Assembly: GCA_964521425.1 (NCBI GenBank)
Contig: CAZFRO010000009.1
Location: 1-64,000, forward strand
DNA: 64,000 nucleotides
Direction: 5' to 3'
Origin: Joyebacterum sp964521425
GTDB lineage: Bacteria; Joyebacterota; Joyebacteria; Joyebacterales; Joyebacteraceae
Positions 8,872 through 15,962 of the stretch are shown here, piece after piece. A program made the position numbers and the translations under genes. Position 1 is the stretch's first letter, and every line of letters begins with the position of its first letter. The notes under the pieces are model-generated. The model was not told the origin of the DNA, ran no database searches, and saw nothing but the letters and a program-made list of their open reading frames with translations.

Positions 8872-9549
8872 TTGCCGCGCCACGAGAGACCCGCAACACA
8901 CGTGTTCTGGGAGCGGTGTATCCGCGAGACGATTGAGGGTGGGATTCCCGAGAAGTGGGGGAGGTCCATCTTTGATGGCGAGAGCGATATCGCGCTCGAG
9001 TTCCTTGAGCTTCTGCCAGGCGGTGGCGTCGTGCTCGATTTCGGATGTGGCATCGGCAGGAATGCGCTTGCGCTCGCAAGACGCGACCACGAGGTTCTGC
9101 TGTGCGATGTTGTCGAAGAGGGAATCAAGTACTGCGAGGCGCGGGCTGGTGATGAGGGTCTCCAAGGGCTCAGTTCCATCGGCTTCGACGGAGACCACCT
9201 GGAGCTTGACGATGCGAGTGTGGACGGGGTGCTCGCGTGGAGCTGTCTCGATCATGTGACACTTGAACACGCAACGGAGCTGGCCGGGGAACTCAAGCGC
9301 GTTGCGCGCCCGGGGACTCCGCTGCTCGTTGCGTTCGATGAAGACAAGAGCGATGACCCGGACTCCGAATGCCGCATTCTTGAGGACGGTACACATCAGT
9401 ATGTCGGGGGCAGGCGGGAGGGGATGCTGTTTCGCCCATACACCAACAACGAGATACGGGGGCTGTTCGCGGACGGCTGGGAGACCACGCGATTCGTCGG
9501 AAAGAACTCGCTGGTCCCAAGGCGCGTGCTATTTAGGCGAACCGGGTAG
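8872..9549 (+). CDS. Class I SAM-dependent methyltransferase
   Basis: 225 residues. SAM-binding motif VVLDFGCGIGRNALALARR (about 52-70), then VLLCDVVEEGIKYCEAR with the acidic ribose-binding Asp, and DDASVDGVLAWSCLDHVT before a RPGTPLLVAF strand. Fold is of the Methyltransf_11/25 type. Substrate not predictable. TTG 8872 is placed by a strong AGGAGGGACC Shine-Dalgarno. It forms a two-gene unit with the preceding methyltransferase, to which it is only distantly similar. Confidence 0.8.
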   Translation: MPRHERPATHVFWERCIRETIEGGIPEKWGRSIFDGESDIALEFLELLPGGGVVLDFGCGIGRNALALARRDHEVLLCDVVEEGIKYCEARAGDEGLQGLSSIGFDGDHLELDDASVDGVLAWSCLDHVTLEHATELAGELKRVARPGTPLLVAFDEDKSDDPDSECRILEDGTHQYVGGRREGMLFRPYTNNEIRGLFADGWETTRFVGKNSLVPRRVLFRRTG

Positions 9550-9666
9550 CTGTTTTTCCGAATCCGATTTTGCCCCATGGCATCAGAATTGCATAAGACC
9601 TGAAGAACAGGCCCTATGGTTCGGGCGATGCCAACAGGGAACTTGCCACTGCTTCATGGAGGACTG

Positions 9667-9855
9667 ATGCCGATCTTCGAGTATATGTGTGACAACTGCG
9701 GGCTGGTCTTCGAGGAACTCGAGTCCGTCACCAACCGGGACAAGCCTCACGAATGTCCGGAGTGTGAGAAGAAGACGGGTCGGAGGATCGTGTCGCGGTT
9801 TGCGACATCGGGTGGTGGTCTGGAGTCGTCGTGCGGAAGCGGGGGGTTCACCTGA
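9667..9855 (+). CDS. FmdB-family zinc ribbon protein
   Basis: 62 residues starting MPIFEYMCDNCG, the standard FmdB/CxxC-CxxC-SSSS start, with the second pair CPEC. One zinc-binding ribbon from two CxxC knuckles (Cys about 8, 11, 28, 31), then a short Ser/Gly tail. Family members are annotated as putative regulators but their role is not established. ATG chosen because GGAGGACTG precedes it; the frame is open upstream without family similarity. Followed by a terminator. Confidence 0.88.
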   Translation: MPIFEYMCDNCGLVFEELESVTNRDKPHECPECEKKTGRRIVSRFATSGGGLESSCGSGGFT

Positions 9856-9914
9856 GGCTAGCCTAGGGCGCCCGGTTCGGGCGGCCTGCTGCTACATCAG
9901 AATAGAGTATCTCA

Positions 9915-9950
9915 AACGCCCTGGGTAACGAGCCCAGGGCGTTTCTCGTG
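9915..9950 (+). terminator. Rho-independent terminator after fmdB-like gene
   Basis: Perfect 11-bp stem AACGCCCTGGG / CCCAGGGCGTT with a 7-nt loop, followed by TCTC. It ends the methyltransferase-FmdB region. Confidence 0.75.
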
Positions 9951-10084
9951 GTGCGCCGGGCATGGCGCACATGCAGAAGGAGGCACTGGTAATCCCCGCG
10001 CCTGTGGTAGGATGATCTTGCCTTCCGCGGCCGTCCATCGCGGCGGCCGCCGATCGGGTTCGCACGCCCCGAAAGGAGGTCGCA

Positions 10085-10867
10085 ATGCGACACAGCTATC
10101 GATCTATCCTCAGTCTTGCCGCGCTCGTCCTCGCGCTGACGCTCGCCTCGCACTGCGGCGCCAACCCGGGATCGTACGAAATAGTCTGGTACGACGACAT
10201 GGAAGGCGATGTAAGCGGCTGGAGCCACGAGGATCTGACGGCGGGGTTGGAAACGAAGTTCCACATCGACTCCTATCTTGCATTCGACGACCCGCTCCAC
10301 GAGACCGACTACTCCTGGTGGTGCGGCACCTTTGACTATGACGCTGACGGTGGCTATGGGAACGGCTGGAACCAGATGTTGAACCTTCCGCCGGTCGTGG
10401 TCAGCCAGACCACAGTAGAGAACATCTCCTGGGGCGTCATCAAGGCGCTCTACCGCGCGTCGGATGAGGGAGAACCGCCTGGGAAGGGGCGAGGCGGAAG
10501 GCCGGGCGTGCATCCCGTGCTCACGTTCGCTTACAGGTATGATTCTGAGCCTGACTACGACTACACCTATGTCCAGGCGGAGAGTCTGGGAGTGTTCGTG
10601 GACCTCAATAGCGGCTACGATGGATCGAGCAACGGGTGGCAGGACTACGGTGCCTACGGATTCGTACTTGCGGAGTACGATGACCCGGTCATGCTGCGCT
10701 TCCGATTCGTTTCGGACGGGGCATGGTCTGACGAGGATCAGCTCTACAACTCAGTCGGCGGCGCCTTCCACGTCGACAACATCAAGGTCTACGACTTCTA
10801 CGGCGGCGCCGTCTACTTCTTCGATGATGTTCAGGATGGAAGTCTCTGTTTGCCTGGTGTGCCGTAG
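10085..10867 (+). CDS. Secreted tandem-domain protein, N-terminal half before an in-frame amber stop
   Basis: 260 residues with a signal peptide (about 1-26) and AAGGAGGTCGCA before the ATG. The visible domain (SWWCGTFDYDADG, then HPVLTFAYRYD, a Trp/Tyr/Asp-rich beta domain) recurs in the frame after the stop (SWWCGDDADT, then GPYTLRFMLHAE), so the original protein was a tandem repeat of about 456 residues ending at 11455. Between LPPVVVSQ and HPVLTF lies an insertion of about 35 residues containing ENISWGVIKALYR, which is the same string that ends the protein at 47470-48099. The function is unknown; the fold is probably a beta-sandwich adhesin or binding module. Confidence 0.6.
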   Translation: MRHSYRSILSLAALVLALTLASHCGANPGSYEIVWYDDMEGDVSGWSHEDLTAGLETKFHIDSYLAFDDPLHETDYSWWCGTFDYDADGGYGNGWNQMLNLPPVVVSQTTVENISWGVIKALYRASDEGEPPGKGRGGRPGVHPVLTFAYRYDSEPDYDYTYVQAESLGVFVDLNSGYDGSSNGWQDYGAYGFVLAEYDDPVMLRFRFVSDGAWSDEDQLYNSVGGAFHVDNIKVYDFYGGAVYFFDDVQDGSLCLPGVP

Positions 10868-11455
10868 GCCGCCGGTGACTACTGGCACCTCGTCGATCGG
10901 AAGTGCCCCGCCTACAGTGACCCGCACAGCTGGTGGTGTGGCGACGATGCGGACACGAGCCTGATTCCGCCGAACCTCAAGAATGCGCTCTACTCTCCGC
11001 TCGTGACCGACCCCGGTGGTGGTGGACCGTATACTCTCCGTTTCATGCTTCATGCCGAGGTCCCGACGGTGGACAACGACTACTGGACAGAGTGGGCCCG
11101 GTTCAGCGCTACCGGCACGTGGTATCAGCTCAGTGCTTGGTGGGGTGACTTCGGGCAGTGTGACGGTTGGGGTTCCTCGGGGCAGAACGGCCAAGATCTG
11201 AGCTCTCTCTACTGGGGTGTGTTTCAGATGAAGATCGTGTTCCACACGACCGACAACGGTTGTGGCCCCGGAGCAGCCGGCGGGGCCGGGATCTTCCTCG
11301 ACGATTGCTGGCTTGGGGCGATCGCCTATTCGCGCGACGGCATGGGTGGATCGAGGACGGAGAACCTCGCGGCAGGGCAGGAGCGTCTTCGCGCCCTCCG
11401 TGCGCGTCGGCAGACGACCCTCTCGATCCCGGCGTCGCCGTACAGGAGGTTCTAG
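10868..11455 (+). pseudogene. C-terminal half of the tandem-domain secreted protein, same frame after TAG
   Basis: The reading frame of the gene beginning at 10085 continues without another stop from 10868 to 11455 after a single TAG at 10865-10867. The text downstream (GDYWHLVDRKCPAYSDPHSW, CGDDADTS, a Trp-rich GTWYQLSAWWGDFGQCDGWG region and an Arg-rich tail) mirrors the first half. One base change (CAG to TAG would do) explains the break. An internal ATG at 11003 has no clear Shine-Dalgarno, so independent translation is unlikely. Amber read-through or assembly error are alternatives. Confidence 0.55.
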
Positions 11456-11478
11456 CGCAGCACACGACACACGAAACG

Positions 11479-11513
11479 AAACGCCCGGGGCGTCATGCCC
11501 CGGGCGTTTCTCT
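11479..11513 (+). terminator. Rho-independent terminator
   Basis: Perfect 13-bp stem AAACGCCCGGGGC / GCCCCGGGCGTTT with loop GTCAT, then CTCTTG. It follows the broken tandem-domain gene and is placed tail-to-tail with the bactofilin-like gene. Confidence 0.78.
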
Positions 11514-11568
11514 TGTGCGCCGGCCTTAGCAGAGGCCGGCGCGGGGGGGACTCTGATCTCGTACGACG

Positions 11569-12120
11569 TTAGTCGGGTGTCGCTTCTTCATCGGCAGACG
11601 CCGGGCCCGAATGCCCAGGCCGTGATGGCGGGGCCGGCGGCTCAGGTGGCGACGGCGGCGCAGGCCGCTCGGGCGCGGCCCCAGAAGCCCCCTGGTGCCG
11701 TCGTCCGTCCTGCACGATGTGATCGCCCATGATTCGTGCCTTGGGGTCGACCCATGTCGTGCCACCATCCTCGATGAGATCCCCCTTGATTATGCCGTAC
11801 ACCTTGAGATTGCCTCCGCAGTTCTGCACATCACAGGCAACGGCTCCCTGGATGGTTGTCTCTCCGCTCTCGATCAGGAGATCGCCGCTTATGGCTCCAC
11901 CTACCGTGAGAACCCCGGCCAGCTGAGTGGCATCACCCGCGAGCGCTCCACGGAGTATCGTCTCTCCGCTCTCCATGATCAGGTCACCCGAGCAGGCGCC
12001 ATTGAGCATGAGCTTGCCGCCCTCGATCACGGCGATGTCTCCAACGCACGATCCATTCATCGCCTGGTCACTATCAACGACCATGCCGCCTCGTATTACG
12101 CCTCCGTGCATGTGTCTCAT
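11569..12120 (-). CDS. Bactofilin-like polymer-forming protein
   Basis: 183 residues. The centre is a series of short beta-helix turns of the pattern GxxxGDLxxxSGExxxxG (GACSGDLIMESGETILRGAL, GAISGDLLIESGETTIQGAV, IIKGDLIEDGGTTW), as in bactofilins and related polymer-forming proteins. The tail is Pro/Ala-rich and disordered (PPSPPEPPAPPSRP). ATG 12120 has AGGAG nine bases upstream; the longer frame lacks support. It is last in a three-gene minus-strand unit behind DUF2089 and a SHOCT-like protein, a combination that recurs in other bacteria and suggests an envelope or surface-sensing role. Confidence 0.65.
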   Translation of the reverse strand: MRHMHGGVIRGGMVVDSDQAMNGSCVGDIAVIEGGKLMLNGACSGDLIMESGETILRGALAGDATQLAGVLTVGGAISGDLLIESGETTIQGAVACDVQNCGGNLKVYGIIKGDLIEDGGTTWVDPKARIMGDHIVQDGRRHQGASGAAPERPAPPSPPEPPAPPSRPGHSGPASADEEATPD

Positions 12121-12199
12121 CCTGTCGACTCCTGTTTCAATGCGTCCAACACCGGTGCTTCTGAAGGGCGTGTTCACGATCCAGGCTGCGGACTCTCCG

Positions 12200-12799
12200 C
12201 TACTCCAGAGTGATGGTGACGTGCTCACCGTCCTCATTGTCGCGCACCTCGAGGATCGTCCCGTCGAACTCCGGATCCTGCGCCATCTTCAGGATCTTCT
12301 CGATGTCGATGTTGAGGTTGTCATCGAGCACTTCCTTCACCTCACCCAGCGACCCGTGCGGCGCATCAGAGACGGTTGCCTCAACACGGGCACCGAACTC
12401 GTCACCCATATCGAGACCGTCCATCGCGACGTCGAACTCCCGCATCCCGTCACGGAACTCCCGCCGTGCGCGCGACTTGGCGGCACGGGCCTTCGCCTTT
12501 GCTTCCCTCAGTCTCGTGCGAACTTCCGCACGATGGCCGCGATGACCGTTCGACATGCGGAGTCCCGCCGCGTGCGGCGCGAACTTGAACCCGAACTTGA
12601 GGAGAGCCAGGGGGATCTTGACGTCCACCTTCTTCTCTCCGTCCTCCTCGACTCTGATGTGAAGCCACTTGCGTCTTGTCTGTCGCTCGTTCGGCTTCGA
12701 CTCGGCCCTGCCGAGTGCGGCAATCAGTGAATTCGCCTCGTCAGCCGTGATCTTCCCTTCCTCGAGAAGCTTGAGAATTCTGAGTGTTTCTTCTTTCAT
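12200..12799 (-). CDS. SHOCT-like domain protein
   Basis: 199 residues. The start EETLRILKLLEEGKITADEANSLI is the short SHOCT-like helical hairpin (about residues 2-35) found with DUF4097 or YvlB-like proteins. A basic Arg/Ala-rich helix (TRLREAKAKARAAKSRARRE) occupies the middle, and the C-terminus is a small alpha/beta stretch ending GEHVTITLE. No enzyme motif. ATG 12799 is supported by AGGAG. The middle gene of the DUF2089 unit; function unknown. Confidence 0.6.
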   Translation of the reverse strand: MKEETLRILKLLEEGKITADEANSLIAALGRAESKPNERQTRRKWLHIRVEEDGEKKVDVKIPLALLKFGFKFAPHAAGLRMSNGHRGHRAEVRTRLREAKAKARAAKSRARREFRDGMREFDVAMDGLDMGDEFGARVEATVSDAPHGSLGEVKEVLDDNLNIDIEKILKMAQDPEFDGTILEVRDNEDGEHVTITLE

Positions 12800-12890
12800 A
12801 CCGTGCATCTCCTTTACTGATGTCCGTTTCCTGATCCTCGTCAGTGGAGCAACGTTCGGCCACAGGTCCGGGGTAGGGCAGACGCCGACG

Positions 12891-13265
12891 CTAAGCGGCC
12901 GCATCATCCAATTTCCGTATGAACTCGTCTGCATCGATCTCTCCTCTCTCGAGCTTCGCCAGAAGCTCCTCCCTGAAAGTCGGGTCCACGTCCGGCTCAG
13001 GTGTGAAGCCCAGCTTCCTGACAATCTCATCGAGCCTGCTTCGAACCGTGGGATAGGAGATCCCGAATTCGCGCTCGAGTTCCTTGAGGTTGCCGCGCGA
13101 CTTGAGGAAGATCTTGACCATCTGAAGCTGCGGTCCGGTGAGAACCGAGAAGGCGCAGGTCTCGAATCTGCCGCGAACAGTGACCTCGCAGGACGGGCAC
13201 TCGAGTTCCCGGATGACAAGCTCCCCTCCACAGACTGGGCAGGCTTCTGGTGATCGATGAATCAT
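12891..13265 (-). CDS. DUF2089 zinc-ribbon HTH regulator
   Basis: 124 residues. A zinc ribbon at the start (CPVCGGEL with CPSC) is followed by the RGRFETCAFSVLTGPQLQMV segment and an HTH (NLKELEREFGISYPTVRSRLDEIVRKLG), the DUF2089 layout. The C-terminal LLAKLERGEIDADEFIRKL is another SHOCT-like hairpin. Such proteins likely control the adjacent SHOCT/bactofilin-like genes. ATG 13265 is fixed by AGGAGGTGAAT. Palindromes just upstream could be its operator. Confidence 0.8.
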   Translation of the reverse strand: MIHRSPEACPVCGGELVIRELECPSCEVTVRGRFETCAFSVLTGPQLQMVKIFLKSRGNLKELEREFGISYPTVRSRLDEIVRKLGFTPEPDVDPTFREELLAKLERGEIDADEFIRKLDDAAA

Positions 13266-13323
13266 ATTCACCTCCTGTGGGTTGTCACACATTGATGAAG
13301 TGAAGTCCTATATCACCAATACT

Positions 13324-13368
13324 AACATACGCCTTAAGAATATCAAGGTGTATGTTGACATTTCTTAA
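13324..13368 (-). promoter_or_regulatory. AT-rich nested palindromes upstream of the DUF2089 operon
   Basis: AACATACGCCTT (13324-13335) pairs with AAGGTGTATGTT (13345-13356) with one mismatch over 12 bp. TTAAGAA (13334-13340) also pairs with TTCTTAA (13362-13368). This AT-rich island contrasts with the GC-rich surroundings and is placed 60-100 bp before the DUF2089 start, as expected of an operator and promoter. Confidence 0.5.
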
Positions 13369-13488
13369 GATTAGGCTTCGGATTGTTGAAAATACCCTAG
13401 AGGAGGGGCATTTCGGTCCAGTGAAGCAGGATGGTCGGGCAGTAATGAGCAGAGTGAGGGCATGGGCTAGATCGAGGGTCGGGTGCCG

Positions 13489-14304
13489 CTACTTGTCGCG
13501 AGAGCTTCCGGTCCTGCCTGCCTCCCAGGGACGCCAGAGATCACGCCAGCCGCGCTGCTCCAGAGGGGCTGGGGTGTAATCGGGGGCGTACCTCAAGAGG
13601 ATGGAGCGATGGCCGGCGGTGAGGAGGACGGCGGTCAGGGCGCCGGCAAGAGCGAAGAGGCCGACCCCGGTCATGGCAGAGATCACGGTGACGGAGATGT
13701 TCTGGACCGTGATGCCGATCGTGAAAGCGGGGTTGTGGAGCGTCAGGAGAGCCGACTTCCTGAAGAGGGACCGGACCCCTTTCTGTCCACTGATCAGGAG
13801 CGGGAAGAGGTGAGCGTGGATGAGAACCCAGAAAGCAGTGGCCCATATGATGAGTCCGGCGAACAGCATCCCGGGAATGGACGCTCGTCCCCCAAGGTGG
13901 CTGTAGAAGTCGACGTTAACCCAGAGGATGACGGCAATGACTGCATCCACGAGGCCGATCATGAGGGCGGGTTTGAAGAAGAGGCGGAAGCCGATCAAGA
14001 GATCGCGAAGGGAGGCGTCCTCTCGCCGGGCGATCTTGGCCGTGAGGTGAAAGAGCCCGGCGGTGGCTGCGGGCGCCGTGACAAGAGGGAGCGAGAGCAG
14101 GATCCACAGCAGGTTGGCGAGGATCAGGAGGCCGATGTGATCGTAGCTCAGCCAGAAGAACTGCCTGAACGCCGTGCGGAGGAGGCTATGGGCCGTGGGC
14201 GCAGGTGTTGGGCTGCCGTTGCCGGTGGGCTCTGGCGTTGGGCCGCCATTGTCGTTGGGCTCAGGCGCTGGGCCGCGATTGCTGGTGGATGATTCAGTGG
14301 GCAT
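13489..14304 (-). CDS. DUF624/YesL-like integral membrane protein
   Basis: 271 residues. After a Pro-rich disordered head with imperfect repeats (PTPEPTGNGSPTPAPT), about six transmembrane helices follow, starting with the LRQFFWLSYDHIGLLILANLLWILLSLP-like region and continuing with LPLVTAPAATAGLFHLT, reminiscent of DUF624 (YesL) proteins. In that family the role is unknown, often linked to sugar uptake. ATG 14304 has GAGGA eight bases upstream; an ATG five codons earlier is possible. It is a single gene, divergent from the beta-helix gene. Confidence 0.6.
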   Translation of the reverse strand: MPTESSTSNRGPAPEPNDNGGPTPEPTGNGSPTPAPTAHSLLRTAFRQFFWLSYDHIGLLILANLLWILLSLPLVTAPAATAGLFHLTAKIARREDASLRDLLIGFRLFFKPALMIGLVDAVIAVILWVNVDFYSHLGGRASIPGMLFAGLIIWATAFWVLIHAHLFPLLISGQKGVRSLFRKSALLTLHNPAFTIGITVQNISVTVISAMTGVGLFALAGALTAVLLTAGHRSILLRYAPDYTPAPLEQRGWRDLWRPWEAGRTGSSRDK

Positions 14305-14471
14305 CACAGCGTTCCTCATTCCGGCAGCAGCAGATTCCAGGCAGACATTCAAGGCTACCTGGCGGATGATAGCCCTGTGGCGGCAGATCCGCAAGTGCGG
14401 GGGAGAGGAAGAGCGCCGTGGGCCGGTCGAGGGTCAGAACGGCGTCGTGGCGCCGTCGGGCGGCACAGTGG

Positions 14472-14500
14472 TTGTCACCGCGGAATAATGGGAGTAGGAT
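14472..14500 (+). promoter_or_regulatory. Sigma70-type promoter of the beta-helix gene
   Basis: TTGTCA (14472-14477) and TAGGAT (14495-14500), spacer 17 bp, 74 bp before the ATG at 14575. Confidence 0.45.
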
Positions 14501-14574
14501 TGTATTGACGGTTGCTGATGCGGCGGTTCCCACCACTACACCTATCGCCGCCGAACTCCAAGAGGGAGGTGGTC

Positions 14575-15867
14575 ATGCGAAGAACTGCTACTGCTGTTCT
14601 CTCCACGATGATCGTCGTTCTGTGCTCGTCGGCCGCGCTTGCGGTCACACACGTCGTTGACGGCACAGGTGGTGGTGAATACCTGACAGTACAGGAGGGC
14701 GTCGATGCTGCGGCGAACGGCGACACAGTCCTCGTCATGCCTGGCATGTACTGGGCCCCGGTCGTCGTCGACGGCAAGTGCCTGACCTTTGAAGGTCAGG
14801 GTCCGTCGGTGACCCAGATCTTCTGGGACGGGCTTGAGCCTACGATGGAGTTCCTGAACACGCCCTCTCCACTGGAGTCACGGATAGAGAACATCTCTGT
14901 CGCTCACTCGTTCGATCTGAGACAGGTGCACACCGTCGTATGGAGCGGAAGCACAGTGGTCTTTGACGGAGCCGTCATCGGTGGAGGCGCCATCGGCGAG
15001 GGAGATCCATTTGCATCCCCGCCGACCGTCCACACCGGGATCGAGGCGTACGGCTCGATGTTCGACTGGATAATCGTGACCGGAGACAGGGCATGCACGA
15101 TTCAAGGTTGCACGGTCAGCACTCAGGCCGTCCTGTCCGGCTGGTACGAGGACGCAATGACGATGGGGGAGCTTCCGGTAACGAGTTCCGGATCGTCATA
15201 TGAGTATCTTGAGATCGCCGGGCTCTGCAGCTTCGATAGCAGTGGTGACACGGCGGGCGAGATGTGGATATTCGGCGGGTTGGCCACTTCCTCAACAGTT
15301 GTGATCGACGGTGGCGATCTCGGCGCCGTCGTCATGCGATACGACAACGACGTCACGCTCACGAACTGCGTCATCGAGGATGTCAGTCGCCACTGGAGCG
15401 AGTACCCCGGTTTTCCGCTACGGATGACCGGATGTCTCGTCACGGACGAGGTCGATATGTTTGGCGACGCCGCCGGCTGCCGCCTGATCCACAACACGTT
15501 CCTCGGCTGGTTCTACTACGAGGCCGAGGACGCTTCGCCCTACAGCGCGATTCGGAGCAACATCTTCGACTGGTACACAACGATCGTGGGGCCGATGGAT
15601 AACAGCAATCTGGCGATAACCCACAACGACTTCGCGTACGAGCCGTGGACGCACGTCGGAGCGGGGCCCGATTCGTTCTTCGCCAACATCTGGTATGAGG
15701 ATCCGCGCTTCTGTGGACCCGAATACACGATCGAGGACTGCTCGCCGTGTGTTCTGGCGGCTCATGACGGGGGCGACATCGGAGCCTTCGGTGTGGACTG
15801 TGATTGCACACTCCCGAGCGCGGTCGAGACGATGTCGTGGGGAAGGATCAAGGGGTTGTACAGGTAG
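14575..15867 (+). CDS. Secreted right-handed beta-helix protein with C-terminal WGRIKGLYR tag
   Basis: 430 residues with a signal peptide (about 1-22). The start of the mature part (GGGEYLTVQEGVDAAANGDT, then VLVMPGMYW) is the usual opening of pectate-lyase-like parallel beta-helix proteins, and repeated short strands follow (VVIDGGDLGAVVMRYDNDVT). No catalytic site is recognised. The last residues are METMSWGRIKGLYR at the carboxyl end, nearly the same as the end of the protein at 47470-48099, so they may form a sorting or anchoring tag. ATG 14575 has GGGAGGTGGTC upstream. Terminator follows. Confidence 0.72.
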   Translation: MRRTATAVLSTMIVVLCSSAALAVTHVVDGTGGGEYLTVQEGVDAAANGDTVLVMPGMYWAPVVVDGKCLTFEGQGPSVTQIFWDGLEPTMEFLNTPSPLESRIENISVAHSFDLRQVHTVVWSGSTVVFDGAVIGGGAIGEGDPFASPPTVHTGIEAYGSMFDWIIVTGDRACTIQGCTVSTQAVLSGWYEDAMTMGELPVTSSGSSYEYLEIAGLCSFDSSGDTAGEMWIFGGLATSSTVVIDGGDLGAVVMRYDNDVTLTNCVIEDVSRHWSEYPGFPLRMTGCLVTDEVDMFGDAAGCRLIHNTFLGWFYYEAEDASPYSAIRSNIFDWYTTIVGPMDNSNLAITHNDFAYEPWTHVGAGPDSFFANIWYEDPRFCGPEYTIEDCSPCVLAAHDGGDIGAFGVDCDCTLPSAVETMSWGRIKGLYR

Positions 15868-15885
15868 TCACGTGTGTGAGACAGC

Positions 15886-15920
15886 AACAGCCCCTCCCGA
15901 TCTGGGAGGGGCTGTTGTAT
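15886..15920. terminator. Bidirectional terminator between the beta-helix gene and sppA
   Basis: Perfect 13-bp stem AACAGCCCCTCCC / GGGAGGGGCTGTT with loop GATCT. It lies between two convergent genes and can serve both strands. Confidence 0.72.
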
Positions 15921-15962
15921 TCCTACACTGACGTGCCTTTCTTCGGGCATCGGTCCCAGCGG

